Shown here: positions 46,001 through 54,493 of the stretch, piece after piece
How the letters are laid out: the number at the start of each line of letters is the position of its first letter
How positions within the stretch are numbered: the stretch's first letter is position 1
Assembly (NCBI GenBank): GCA_030431575.1
Contig: JAUIIS010000001.1
Coordinates: 1 to 64,000 of the forward strand
DNA: 64,000 nt
Reading direction: 5' to 3'
Origin: Acidimicrobiia bacterium
Lineage (GTDB): Bacteria > Actinomycetota > Acidimicrobiia > Acidimicrobiales > UBA8592
Notes under the pieces: generated by a model
The model's database searches: none
The model's input: the letters and a program-made list of their open reading frames with translations, nothing else
Told to the model about the DNA's origin: nothing
Translations under genes and position numbers: made by a program

Positions 46001-47644
46001 AAACAGGCCACGGTCTGGGATGGTGCCGCCGCTTGTGACTGCTAGACGTTGGGTACCCGAGCGGCCACGGATGACGTCTTCTACGCGGTCCCACACGACG
46101 CGTGGCCGGAGCTCGGCAAACGCTTCGGATGGGTAGCGTCCCGACAGCAAGTCGAGCACGTTGTCGAAAACTTCGTCGGATACTTCAGCGAAGTTGGCTG
46201 AGCGCCGTACCACTGCTTTGAGGGTGGCGATTGGCCAGTCGTCTAGGGCGCACATGGCCACGACTTGCTGGGCCAGCACATCGAGCGGGTTTCGGGGGTA
46301 GCTGGTGTGTTCGATAGCCCCAAGGTCCATTTGGCGGGCTACCACGGTGGCTTCTACCAAGTCGCTGCGGTGCTTGGGGAAGACTTTGCCTGTTGAGGAT
46401 TCCCCCACCTGGTGCCCGGCGCGCCCCACCCGCTGGAGGCCACTGGCAACCGACCGCGGCGACTCGACCTGGATGACCAAATCTACGGCGCCCATATCGA
46501 TGCCGAGCTCTAACGAGCTCGTGCACACCAGGCCGGCCAAGTCGCCTCGTTTGAGGCGATCTTCGATTTCGAGCCGCTTAATCCGGCTGAGCGAGCCGTG
46601 ATGCGCCCGCACCAGGTCGACGATGGGCAGCCCCACCTCTTCGATGCGCTCAAGTTCGCCTTGGCGTTCAGCAGCAGGTAGAGCTTCGATGCGTCGCCGT
46701 TCCTGCTGTTCGGCTTCGAGTTCGTTGAGCCGAATGGATAGACGTTCGGCCAACCGCCGCGAGTTCACAAAGATGAGCGTTGAGCGGTGGGAGTTGATGA
46801 GCTCTAGCAACCGCGGGTGCATGGACGGCCAGATAGAACGCCGCGGCGGGGGCGGCGCGAACGGGTTGTCTTCTGGTGGTGCGGCCTGCTCGCCCAGCGC
46901 CCCCATATCTTCAACCGGCACGACCACTTCGAGGTCGAGCGGTTTGCGAATACCGGCGTCGACGATGTTGACGGGCCGTGGCGTTCCCTCGTTGTAGCCA
47001 CCCAAGAACCTGGCAATCTCTTCGAGTGGCCGCTGTGTTGCGGATAGCCCGATCCGCTGAGGTGGGGTCTTCGTGACCTCGACCAGGCGTTCCAGCGACA
47101 GCGACAGGTGGGCGCCGCGTTTGGTGCCCGCCATGGCATGGATCTCGTCGACGATGACGTGCTCGACCGATGCCAGAGTTTCGCGCGCGGCGGAAGTGAG
47201 CATGAGGTACAGGGATTCGGGCGTAGTGATGAGCACGTCGGGTGGGTGACGCACAAGTTTGCGACGCTCATCGGCGGGCGTATCGCCACTGCGGATCGCC
47301 ACCCGTAGAGGGTGCACATCTTCGCCCAAGCGCTCCGCAGCCAGTTCGATGCCTCGGAGTGGCGATTGGAGGTTCTTCTCGACATCCACGGCCAGGGCCC
47401 GCAACGGTGAGATGTACAACACACGGGTGCGTTGTTTGTCGTCCTCGGGCGGAGGTTGGGTCATTACCTGGTTTAAGGCCCACAAGAACGCGGCGAGCGT
47501 CTTTCCAGACCCTGTTGGGGCCAGCACCAGTGTGTGTCCGCCGCCCGCGATAGCTGGCCAAGCTTGGGCCTGAGCGGGCGTGGGCTCTTTGAACGTGGTG
47601 GAGAACCAGGCCGCAACGGCCGGCGAAAAGCCGTCGAGGGTCAC
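43085..47644 (-). CDS. lhr: Lhr-type ATP-dependent DNA helicase
   Basis: 1519 aa from a GTG 4 bp after the upstream helicase stop. Superfamily 2 helicase: Walker A LAPTGSGKT, DEIH box VIVDEIHAMAGTKRG, motif III SATQRPL, motif IV-VI region VCTSSLELGIDMGAVDL and QRVGRAGHQ, then the long C-terminal part typical of the 1500-aa actinobacterial Lhr (winged helix, beta-barrel and Lhr-specific domains). Lhr translocates 3'-5' and is tied to DNA repair. A longer start would overlap the preceding gene by about 130 bp. Confidence 0.93.
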   Translation of the reverse strand: MTLDGFSPAVAAWFSTTFKEPTPAQAQAWPAIAGGGHTLVLAPTGSGKTLAAFLWALNQVMTQPPPEDDKQRTRVLYISPLRALAVDVEKNLQSPLRGIELAAERLGEDVHPLRVAIRSGDTPADERRKLVRHPPDVLITTPESLYLMLTSAARETLASVEHVIVDEIHAMAGTKRGAHLSLSLERLVEVTKTPPQRIGLSATQRPLEEIARFLGGYNEGTPRPVNIVDAGIRKPLDLEVVVPVEDMGALGEQAAPPEDNPFAPPPPRRSIWPSMHPRLLELINSHRSTLIFVNSRRLAERLSIRLNELEAEQQERRRIEALPAAERQGELERIEEVGLPIVDLVRAHHGSLSRIKRLEIEDRLKRGDLAGLVCTSSLELGIDMGAVDLVIQVESPRSVASGLQRVGRAGHQVGESSTGKVFPKHRSDLVEATVVARQMDLGAIEHTSYPRNPLDVLAQQVVAMCALDDWPIATLKAVVRRSANFAEVSDEVFDNVLDLLSGRYPSEAFAELRPRVVWDRVEDVIRGRSGTQRLAVTSGGTIPDRGLFGVFLPDGTRVGELDEEMVYESRPGETFLLGASTWRIEEITFERVIVTPAPGEPGRMPFWHGDGPGRPYELGAAVGEFLRTIRGPDAQQTLMENYRLDKLAAENVVGYLDDQIEASGVLPDDRTIVVERFPDEIGDWRVCILSPFGAQVHAPWAMALRASLSEELGRDLEVLWSDDGIVLRLPEAIDNIAVERLVPDPDAIDQLVINELPSTAMFSARFRECAARSLLLPRRRPDKRTPLWQQRQRAADLLAVAADYPDFPILLETTRECLNDVFDLPGLRALLRDVQQRKVRVVSVDTNKASPFAQSLLFGWISVYMYEGDAPLAERRATALALDRDLLRDLLGAEELRELIDPEVLADLELELQRLTPERAARDADELQDMLRLLGPLSAIGIDARVAQGSDIAGWLDQLTTERRVIEVALNGEPHWAAAEDASRLRDVAGVALPPGLPQVFTESVEQPWHDLVRRYARTHGPFHDRDVRAWLGASLEPIQRALVDLQSDGVVTLGEFRPGGVEREWCDAEVLRRLRRRSLAALRHEIEPVDQAALARFLPAWQGVGRDRRGIDAAAEVLATLEGAPLVASTFETDIMPARMTDYRPSLLDELSTSGEVVWTGSGAIGSNDGRIRLVFRDHLALLPPLDDDAVPAEPHHTALLDHLAQAGACFWPDLAGACAAAGLDADDTTVLAALWDLVWAGIVTNDSLAPLRAFVSKRRSRRSSGGRTRRPRPGQLRRVGPPAGAGRWSLVSSLYREPTEPTVAAHARARQLLERFGIVTREAVLAEGHQGGFAGVYPVLKALEEQGKVRRGYFVAGLGAAQFALPGAVDRLRDHRGEIGADPFAVTTSSPAGSAQRDGDAWVLLAATDPAQPYGAALGWPDSAGRPARTAGAYLLLAQGEPAVFVERGGKSVATFSCPATVWAAPLGDAVRSGKLDALELTKVNGQPMGDEPDVGAALLEAGFTRGYKGFVLRPAR

Positions 47645-47648
47645 TTCG

Positions 47649-49736
47649 CTAAGCGTACTCTGACACTGCTGGGTCGAGAAGGGCTTCGGGTAGCGGTTCG
47701 GCATGAACCACGGTGAGGCGCCGCGTGGCCCGGGTGAGTGCCACATACAAGGCTCGAAGGCCGTTGCGTTCGTCGGCAACGATGCGTGCTGGCTCGACGA
47801 CCACCGCAGCGTCGAGTTCGAGACCCTTGACCAAGCTGACAGGCACTAGGGTGACTGCGCTGTTGAGGCCGCCCTCATAGATGCGGCCAAACGGGATGCC
47901 AGCAGCGGTCATGGAATCTGCAACACGCTCGATGAGCGAGTCCGGGGCGATGACGGCCAGGTTGCCCGAGCCCACGGCCTCGAGTTCGGGCCGGACAAGC
48001 GCGGTGACAGTGGCGCCCAATAGCGCTGGGGTGGCAACCGGCACGAAGCGTGGGTCTTCGCCGTCTTGGCGCACTGCGGTGGGTGGTGCCAGCCCAGGAG
48101 CAGCCACTCGAAGCACGCGGGCAGCGACATCCATGGTGGGCTGGGGAAGGCGGTATCCAACCGTGAGCTCGGCGAAGCGCGGATCGCGTTTGATGGGCAG
48201 CTCTTCGAGGACAGAGTGCCAGTCGTCGTGCGCCCAAGCTCCGGTGGCTTGGGCAATGTCGCCGACCAGAGTCATAGACCCGTTGAGCGAACGGCGTCGC
48301 AGCATGCGTAGCTGCATGGGCGAGAGGTCTTGGGCCTCGTCGACCACGATGTGGCCGTAGGTGCGTAGCTCGTCTTCGGCCTTGTGACGTGGCCTAGGGC
48401 CAAGGACAGCGCGCGCTTCGTCGAGGAGTGGGATGTCGTGGGCAGTCCACACAACATGTGATGCGTGGGCAGAGCGAGGCCGATGAAGGAGGTGCGCGTC
48501 GTTTTGGCTGAGCCAGCCTTTGCCAGCACTGCGCAGCAGAGGGATAGAGCCGTAGAGGTCGTGGAGGAGGTGTTCGGGGCTGAGGACTGGCCACATCCAT
48601 TCCAGCGCGGCACGCACTGCGGTGTCGGGGCCAAGACGGTCGGCCACCACGCCTGGGACAAGCTCGTCTCGTCCGCTTGCGGCCAAGGTTTCGAACAACT
48701 GCTCTCGAACGAATTTTCGGGCAGCGTTGTGCTTGTTGTACCGGCGTCGGGCCTCGGTGATTATTCGTTCTGAGTCGGCGACACTGCACCGCAGGCGCTG
48801 CAGACCGTAACCCACAACAAGGTCTTCGCGAAGCGGGCGCTCGCGGTCTCGGACCGCGGCGCGCAAGATGTGTGACCACGCCGGGTCGCCTTTGATACGG
48901 GCAACGTCTTCGTTGTCGAATCCGCGGACACGGACCCTCGGAACGAGGTCGCTGAGCACTGCCATTTGGACGCCAGCTTCGCCGAGGCTTGGCAGTACCT
49001 GTTCTATGTAGGTGAGGAAGAGCCGGTTTGGCCCAATGACAAGGACGCCTTGGCCTTCGAGAGGAAAGCGGTGCGTGTAGAGCAGGTATGCGGCTCGGTG
49101 CAACGCCACCACGGTCTTGCCTGTACCTGGTCCACCTTGGCAGACGAGGATGCCTGGCATGGGGGCCCTGATGATTTCGTCTTGTTCGCCTTGGATGGTG
49201 GCGATGATGTCGCCGAGGCGGCCCGTGCGGGCCTGTTCCATGGTGATGGCGAGGGTGGCAGCGCCTTTGAGGCCTAGACCGGCAGCCTGGTCGTTGATGC
49301 CGTCGCCGAAGTATTCGTCTTCGATACCCAAAAGGGTTTTGGCTCTGGTGGCGAAGTGACGGCGACGGGCCAGGCCCATGGTTTCACGGCCGGTGGCCCG
49401 GTAGAAGGGTTCGGCAATTGGGGCCCGCCAGTCGACGGTAATGGGCTCTTGGTCTTCGTCCCAGACCGCAACTCGACCTATGTAGAAGGCTTCTCCGGTG
49501 CGTTCGTCGGCGAGGTCGATACGGCCGAACACCAGCGAGGCGTCGCCGATTTCGAGTTGTTCGACACGATTGTTGACTTGTTCGTTGATGACGTCGCGCT
49601 CAAAGCGCGCCTGGTGGGTGCCACCGGCACCGGACTCCACCATGGTGTGGAGCTTCTTCGCCTTTTCTTGCGCGGCTTCTAACACGGCATGCGCATTGAC
49701 GATGTACGCCTGTTCGGCGTCGAACTCAGGATGGAT
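47649..49736 (-). CDS. HelD/UvrD-like superfamily 1 helicase with apparent ATC start
   Basis: 695 aa if started at the ATC at 49736. Walker A VCQGGPGTGKTVVALHRAAY, Walker B VVDEAQDLSPMQLRML and C-terminal LYVALTRATRRLTVVH mark a UvrD/HelD protein; HelD-type proteins of Gram-positives bind RNA polymerase and help recycle it. In-frame sequence before the first standard start (GTG 49685) reads HPEFDAEQAYIVNA, like the conserved start of the family, with GGAGG 9 nt before ATC and no ATG, GTG or TTG between an in-frame TAG and the GTG. The 678-aa form from 49685 is the standard-start alternative. Followed after 4 bp by lhr. Confidence 0.88.
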   Translation of the reverse strand: MHPEFDAEQAYIVNAHAVLEAAQEKAKKLHTMVESGAGGTHQARFERDVINEQVNNRVEQLEIGDASLVFGRIDLADERTGEAFYIGRVAVWDEDQEPITVDWRAPIAEPFYRATGRETMGLARRRHFATRAKTLLGIEDEYFGDGINDQAAGLGLKGAATLAITMEQARTGRLGDIIATIQGEQDEIIRAPMPGILVCQGGPGTGKTVVALHRAAYLLYTHRFPLEGQGVLVIGPNRLFLTYIEQVLPSLGEAGVQMAVLSDLVPRVRVRGFDNEDVARIKGDPAWSHILRAAVRDRERPLREDLVVGYGLQRLRCSVADSERIITEARRRYNKHNAARKFVREQLFETLAASGRDELVPGVVADRLGPDTAVRAALEWMWPVLSPEHLLHDLYGSIPLLRSAGKGWLSQNDAHLLHRPRSAHASHVVWTAHDIPLLDEARAVLGPRPRHKAEDELRTYGHIVVDEAQDLSPMQLRMLRRRSLNGSMTLVGDIAQATGAWAHDDWHSVLEELPIKRDPRFAELTVGYRLPQPTMDVAARVLRVAAPGLAPPTAVRQDGEDPRFVPVATPALLGATVTALVRPELEAVGSGNLAVIAPDSLIERVADSMTAAGIPFGRIYEGGLNSAVTLVPVSLVKGLELDAAVVVEPARIVADERNGLRALYVALTRATRRLTVVHAEPLPEALLDPAVSEYA

Positions 49737-49851
49737 GGGGGGTGTCCTCCGTTGCCCAGATGAATCCGCAGATTCCCAAAATTGCTAAGCAGGAGATTCT
49801 ATCGGCGGTTTCGGCTACTTCGCCTGGTCGGGCGGCGGAGACTGGGGTGGG

Positions 49852-50196
49852 TTATTCGTTGGCCTGCCCAAAGGCGGCTTCAGCATCTTCGATGCTTTCG
49901 GTCACTGGCACGATCCGGTCGAACCCGGTGGTGTGCAGGAGCCGAGTAAGGGTGGGTCGGCTGCACGCAACCACGACTTCGCCGTCTGATTCACGGGCCC
50001 GTCGTATGCCGCCAATGAGCGCGCCGAGACCGGCGGAGTCCATAAATGGCACTTCAGAGAGATCGATCAGGACGCGCGCGTGTTCGGTGAGACCCGTGAG
50101 GGCCTCGCGAAACTGTCCGACGGTGTACGCATCAAGCTCGCCCACTGGGCGGCACAGCGTGTAGTCGTTGCCGTTCTCGATATTGATTTCAAGCAC
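49852..50196 (-). CDS. STAS-domain anti-sigma factor antagonist
   Basis: 114 aa from a GTG preceded by GGGAGGA. STAS fold like SpoIIAA/RsbV: LEINIENGNDYTLCRPVGELDAYTVGQFREAL, then the phosphorylatable Ser in VPFMDSAGLGALIGGIRRA. The unphosphorylated form would bind an anti-sigma kinase and free a sigma factor. No kinase or sigma gene is adjacent, but a receiver-domain gene starts 55 bp away in the opposite direction. The longer frame upstream overlaps that receiver gene and was rejected. Confidence 0.9.
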   Translation of the reverse strand: MLEINIENGNDYTLCRPVGELDAYTVGQFREALTGLTEHARVLIDLSEVPFMDSAGLGALIGGIRRARESDGEVVVACSRPTLTRLLHTTGFDRIVPVTESIEDAEAAFGQANE

Positions 50197-50238
50197 AGGG
50201 TTCCTCCCGCGGTGTGTCGCGGAGCATATCGGGTGGAT

Positions 50239-50244
50239 TACCAT
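50239..50244 (+). promoter_or_regulatory. Putative -10 box for leaderless receiver-domain transcript
   Basis: TACCAT ends 7 nt before the GTG at 50252; there is no ribosome site. It lies in the 55-bp gap to the divergent STAS gene. Confidence 0.4.
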
Positions 50245-50251
50245 CATTGCT

Positions 50252-50644
50252 GTGCAGCACGTTCTTGTAGCTACAGACGCAGACTCAGTCGCCGAAGAGG
50301 TATTTGCCGCCTTGGCAGACGACGAAACCAAGGTCAGTCGCGTACGCGCTGGCGCCGACGTTCGGGTGGCGGTGTCCAAGCTCGCACCCGACGCGGTCAT
50401 TTTGGACCTGCAAATCGGCAACATGGGCGGCGTGGCAGCCAGCCTTGACCTCCGCTTCGAGGCCGAAGCCGGACGTGTGCCCGACACCCGGATCCTCATG
50501 TTGTTGGACCGCGAAGTCGACAAATGGATCGCCAAAGAAGCAAAGGCGGACGCCGAGTTGGTCAAACCAGTCAACTCGTTCCAGCTGCGTAAGGCCGTCG
50601 AAGCGCTCTTGGCTCCGCCAGCCCCTCAGAACTTGGTGCCCTAA
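50252..50644 (+). CDS. Stand-alone response-regulator receiver domain
   Basis: 130 aa, receiver fold only: acidic pair in LVATDADSV, phospho-acceptor Asp in VILDLQIGNMGG, and the conserved Lys-Pro in ELVKPVNSFQL. No output domain. A GTG start (VQHVLVATDAD) fits the TACCAT box; a longer frame upstream runs into the STAS gene. As a single-domain regulator it may act by protein contact, perhaps on the same sigma-control pathway as the divergent STAS protein (inference). Confidence 0.8.
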   Translation: MQHVLVATDADSVAEEVFAALADDETKVSRVRAGADVRVAVSKLAPDAVILDLQIGNMGGVAASLDLRFEAEAGRVPDTRILMLLDREVDKWIAKEAKADAELVKPVNSFQLRKAVEALLAPPAPQNLVP

Positions 50645-50781
50645 CGGCCAGGAGCCCTCAAGCGCTCGTGCCAGAGGAAGTAACGCTTCGCTCCAGCGGG
50701 ACGGGCACGCGACCACTACCTTGCCAATGAACAGCGCAGGCCAGGTCCGCTGCCCAACTGCACACAGCCGGAGAATCCACG

Positions 50782-51354
50782 ATGACCGACGCACCACTCG
50801 TACCCGAGGGCAAGCGAGCAAACGACATTGTTGCCAGCCTCGCGGTCACCATGGACGGGTACATTTGCAGACCCGATGGCGCCGTCGACTATCTGGACAA
50901 GTACCCCATCGAGGAATTCGACTTCGACGCGTGGGCAGACCGGATCGGTGCCCTGGTCATGGGGCGAACCAGCTACGAGCAAGCTGTTGGTTGGGGTTGG
51001 ATGTGGGGCGACCGGCCAACCCTGGTGCTCACCAACGCCACCCACCTGGCGGCACCCGACGGCGCCAACATAGCTTTCAGCGCAGAACCGACCGTTGCGG
51101 CAATCGCCAGTTTCGCGAAACGCACGCCAGGCCGGTTGTGGGTATTTGGTGGCGGCAGCGTCGTTACTGAGGCCCTGGTGGGGGGCGTTGTCGACACGCT
51201 CGACATCACCATCGTGCCCGAGGCGATCGGCGAAGGCATCCCGCTGTTCACCAGCCCCTTCGAAGGCCACCTGCGGGTGCTGGAAACCTTTGCCTTCTCC
51301 AATGGGGCTGTCCGCCTCGTCTACGACGCCAGCGGCTACAACGCAGAGGCGTAG
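50782..51354 (+). CDS. Dihydrofolate-reductase-like / RibD C-terminal domain protein
   Basis: 190 aa. NADPH-dependent reductase fold of the RibD_C/YyaP group: IVASLAVTMDGYICRPDGAVDYL, the helix LVMGRTSYEQAVG, and the nucleotide motif LWVFGGGSVVTEAL. GGAG lies upstream of the ATG. Members reduce pterin- or flavin-precursor-like compounds, but most are uncharacterised; not a trimethoprim-type DHFR. Single gene, convergent with the P450 gene 125 bp away. Confidence 0.85.
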   Translation: MTDAPLVPEGKRANDIVASLAVTMDGYICRPDGAVDYLDKYPIEEFDFDAWADRIGALVMGRTSYEQAVGWGWMWGDRPTLVLTNATHLAAPDGANIAFSAEPTVAAIASFAKRTPGRLWVFGGGSVVTEALVGGVVDTLDITIVPEAIGEGIPLFTSPFEGHLRVLETFAFSNGAVRLVYDASGYNAEA

Positions 51355-51479
51355 CCAACCAGAAGCCTGCGTCAGCGTTCGCGCTCCGCGTTGTGGGCAC
51401 TGACCCCTACGGTGCCGGAGACACCACAAGCTCACGTTCGACGTGAACGATTTTGACAGGGTGCATCACACCAACGCCA

Positions 51480-52757
51480 TCATCGACGCCTCTTCGTTAC
51501 CGGTATGCATTTCAGTCTGCGAATCGCTCGGAGCTGGAACGACGAGTTCCACTCGAGCTCGTTTTCGTCAGGGATCGAATAGCTGTCCAGCGCGGCCGTC
51601 AGCTCCTCGAAGGCAACGCGAGCTTCCATTCGGGCGAGCGACGCGCCAGGGCAGTAGTGGATGCCCCGGCCGAAGGCCAGTAGGTCACCGAGGTTGTTGC
51701 GCTCGGGGTCGAAACTTTCGGGGTTGGGGAACACGCCAGGATCGTGATCGGCGGCGAGGTATCCGACGAGCACGATGTCGCCCTCCGACATCTCTGCACC
51801 GTGGAAGTTGATGTCACGGGTACAGGCGCGCTGGTTCACAGCGCTGGGCGAGGTGCAACGAAGCGCTTCCTCGACGACCGCCGGGATCACGGTCGGATCG
51901 GCCTGCATTTTGGTCCACCAGTCGCGCCGGCCGTGCAGCAGAACCATGGACTGCGTGAGCAGGTTGGTGGTTGTCTCGTTGCCAGCGACGAGGAGTTGGC
52001 GAACGATGCTGTGGATCTCGTCGTCGGTCAACTGGGCCGCGGCTTGGTCGCCCAGGGCCGCTTGGTCAGCCTGATCGAGGCGGGCATGAACCAAGACGGA
52101 CATGATGTCTTCTGCTGGCCCCGCGGCGCGCTTGCGCTCAATCTGCGCCTGGGTGAAATCGGCCAGCTCCACCATCTGCTGGTACGCGTCGACAACTTCG
52201 TCATCGCTTAGGTCCGCACCGATACCGCTGACCGAGGCGTCGGACCAGCGCTTAAAGTCATCGATCCGGTCGTCAGAGACGTCGAGAGCGGCGGCGATGA
52301 CGCGAACCGGTAGCGGCACCGCGAACTCGGCAACGAAGTCGATTTCCTCACCATCGGCCCAGCGGTCGATCAGCTCACGGCAGATCTGCCGCGTTAGGTC
52401 CTCGTATCGCTTGACCGATGAAGGCGTGAAGGCACGGGAGATGAGCTTTCGGTTCCTGGTGTGCCCGGGCGGATCGAGCGTCAACAGGGTGTTGACACGC
52501 CCACGAAGGCCACCAGGAGGGGTCAACTCCGCTATCCGAGCCAACGCCGCGTCCGACGGAACGGTCGTGGCCAGCGGACCCGATTGTGAGGAGAAAGTCT
52601 CGACATCGCCGATGACCTCACGCACGTGCTCGTGCCCGGTCACCAGCCAGAAACCCTTGCCCTCGCTCACGTACGCGGCAGCACCTGTTTTGCGCAGCTG
52701 ATCGTACGCGGGGAACGGGCAGCGGATGAACTCGGGATCGAACACATCGAGGTTCAC
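51480..52757 (-). CDS. Cytochrome P450
   Basis: 425 aa from GTG (VNLDVFDPEF) with GGAGG at good spacing. Oxygen-binding I-helix AGNETTTNLL (about 258), ExxR in EEALR (297-300) and heme-ligand loop FGRGIHYCPGASLARMEAR with Cys369. Soluble bacterial class, needs ferredoxin and reductase partners not seen here. It is divergent from a TetR gene, with an AT-rich palindrome 26 bp before the start, so it is probably repressed until a substrate is present. Likely hydroxylates a lipid or xenobiotic (inference). Confidence 0.95.
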   Translation of the reverse strand: MNLDVFDPEFIRCPFPAYDQLRKTGAAAYVSEGKGFWLVTGHEHVREVIGDVETFSSQSGPLATTVPSDAALARIAELTPPGGLRGRVNTLLTLDPPGHTRNRKLISRAFTPSSVKRYEDLTRQICRELIDRWADGEEIDFVAEFAVPLPVRVIAAALDVSDDRIDDFKRWSDASVSGIGADLSDDEVVDAYQQMVELADFTQAQIERKRAAGPAEDIMSVLVHARLDQADQAALGDQAAAQLTDDEIHSIVRQLLVAGNETTTNLLTQSMVLLHGRRDWWTKMQADPTVIPAVVEEALRCTSPSAVNQRACTRDINFHGAEMSEGDIVLVGYLAADHDPGVFPNPESFDPERNNLGDLLAFGRGIHYCPGASLARMEARVAFEELTAALDSYSIPDENELEWNSSFQLRAIRRLKCIPVTKRRR

Positions 52758-52782
52758 GTTGCCTCCTTGGGAGCGCACTCTC

Positions 52783-52806
52783 ATTAATATTGACGATGAT
52801 ATTAAT
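52783..52806. promoter_or_regulatory. AT-rich palindrome, likely TetR operator
   Basis: ATTAATAT and ATATTAAT form a perfect 8-bp inverted repeat around an 8-nt spacer. It is 26 bp before the P450 start and 72 bp before the TetR start, in otherwise GC-rich DNA. This is the expected place for a site that controls both divergent genes. Confidence 0.6.
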
Positions 52807-52877
52807 ATCGGTCATGCTTGGTCCGCAACCCGTTGGTCCCCAGCAGCAGCAGCCACCACCAGGAGAATGGCACCGAG

Positions 52878-53564
52878 ATGACCACTGCTACCAACACTCC
52901 CACACGCCGCCGACCCGGCCGTCCGCGTCGGTCTCAACCACGAACGACACTAGAGCCGCGCGAGGAGATCCTGCGGCAGGCGTCGGTGTTGTTCTCCGCC
53001 CAAGGCGTCGGCGCAACCAGCCTGAGCGACATCGCCCGAGCGGTCAACGTGACACCAGCCGCGATCTACTACCACTTCGCTGGCCGCGACGACATCGTGG
53101 CTGCGCTCCTGGATTACGTGATCGAAGAAACCGACGCGTTCTCATGCGACGCCGATGCATCCGCGCCCCCAGCCGCCCGCCTTCATCAGCTCCTTGCCCG
53201 CCACGTGACCCACCTCACCTCGAGCCCATACGACCTTTGGTTCGTCATCGGCGTGTCAGATGCCGAGGCGCGTAATCATCCGGCACTTGTCGCACACGTC
53301 CGCGCATGGCGAGCGGCACTCGAAGCTGTGTTGCACGACGGCGTCGAGGCCAGCGCGTTCCTCGCGATCGAGCCAAACCTCGCCGTCGCCACACTGTCTG
53401 GACTCGTGTCCGCTGCGCTGCAACTCCATCACGAGACGGGCTCGGTCGACGCCCAAACCATCGCACAACTCGCCGTTCGCTCGGTTGCGATCGATCCGGG
53501 AGACTGGACCGAGCCAAGACCCAAGCGCCAGCGCCCGACCAAAGAGCACACCAATGACCGCTAA
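52878..53564 (+). CDS. TetR-family transcriptional repressor
   Basis: 228 aa from the ATG giving MTTATNTPTRRRPG. Basic N-terminal arm, then the helix-turn-helix EEILRQASVLFSAQGVGATSLSDIARAVNVTPAAIYYHFAGRDDI, followed by a ligand-binding domain. A longer frame with 20 more residues would start inside the promoter region. Divergent from the P450 gene; its 3' end overlaps the next gene by 11 bp, so repressor, DUF protein and phosphotransferase look like one transcript. Confidence 0.92.
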   Translation: MTTATNTPTRRRPGRPRRSQPRTTLEPREEILRQASVLFSAQGVGATSLSDIARAVNVTPAAIYYHFAGRDDIVAALLDYVIEETDAFSCDADASAPPAARLHQLLARHVTHLTSSPYDLWFVIGVSDAEARNHPALVAHVRAWRAALEAVLHDGVEASAFLAIEPNLAVATLSGLVSAALQLHHETGSVDAQTIAQLAVRSVAIDPGDWTEPRPKRQRPTKEHTNDR

Positions 53565-54492
53565 CTCCTCGTCACTCGACCGATTCCACGAGCCCGCAAC
53601 CGACGACCGTTGGTGGACCGAAACGTGTTGGTTCAGCTTCGACCAGCCCGGACACGATCTGTCAGCAACCTTCTATCCTCTGTTTCGGCCGAACCTGGGG
53701 GTTTGCTCGTTGGCCGTCTACCTGTGGGACGCTTCGGCGCACGAGCCGTGGCGCATCCGGTACCGACGATTCCTCTGGCACCTGGCTATGCCAGACACCG
53801 ACCTCACCGAACTCGAGCTCGAAGGGTTGCGGTACGACTGCCTGGAGCCCGACCGGCGCTATCACGTAATGTACGACGATGGCGACGAGCTCGCCGTCGA
53901 TCTCGAGTACACAGGCTTGCGGGAACTGTGGATTGCGTCCGACCATCCCAAGGGCGGGCACACCGATCAGCCGTGCTCGGTGGTCGGCACGGTTCGCCTT
54001 GGTGATGAGACCATCGACATCGATTGCCTCGGCATGCGCGACCGCACATGGTCGCCCCGCTCCGACAACCGGCGTGGGGGCGGCACCGGCTATACCTACG
54101 GCATTGGGTCCGCCGACAGCCAATTCCTCATGCTGACGAGTTTGGACGGCAACCACGGCGCCCACACCGAGGGTGTCTTCCGCGGCTACTTGGTTCGTGA
54201 CGGCGAAGCCAGCCCTCTCGAATCGGCGTCGCGTCGAGTTCTCTCCCGCCACAATGGGGCGCCCTTGGAGCTCGAGGTTTCTGGCACAGATCAAGCCGGG
54301 CGATCGTTCGAGGCCCGAGGTCGATCCCGGAACACCTTTGCGAACCACGCCACACCGGGGTCCTTTGCCTGGATGAGCATGTTCGAATGGGATACCGACG
54401 ACGGCGTGGTGTTCGGCCAAGATCAAGAGGTATGGACACCCGACATGCTCGGTCGCCACCTCCGCGGGCTCGAAGCCGACCTGGAGGCATGA
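53554..54492 (+). CDS. DUF7064/DUF7065-like protein of unknown function
   Basis: 312 aa starting MTANSSSLDRFHEP. A beta-rich soluble protein with many Trp/Tyr (WWTETCWFSFDQPG, PWRIRYRRFLWHL, DRTWSPRSDNRRGG). It resembles mycobacterial/acidimicrobial proteins with two lipocalin-like halves named DUF7064 and DUF7065 (from memory, not searched). No signal peptide. It overlaps the TetR gene by 11 bp and is followed after 1 bp by the phosphotransferase, so the three are an operon. Confidence 0.75.
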   Translation: MTANSSSLDRFHEPATDDRWWTETCWFSFDQPGHDLSATFYPLFRPNLGVCSLAVYLWDASAHEPWRIRYRRFLWHLAMPDTDLTELELEGLRYDCLEPDRRYHVMYDDGDELAVDLEYTGLRELWIASDHPKGGHTDQPCSVVGTVRLGDETIDIDCLGMRDRTWSPRSDNRRGGGTGYTYGIGSADSQFLMLTSLDGNHGAHTEGVFRGYLVRDGEASPLESASRRVLSRHNGAPLELEVSGTDQAGRSFEARGRSRNTFANHATPGSFAWMSMFEWDTDDGVVFGQDQEVWTPDMLGRHLRGLEADLEA

Positions 54493-54493
54493 A

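Noticed and set aside
49685-49736. GTG at 49685 as the simple start of the HelD-type helicase
   Set aside because: It would drop an N-terminal segment that looks like the family's conserved start and ignore the GGAGG at 9 nt before ATC; retained only as an alternative.
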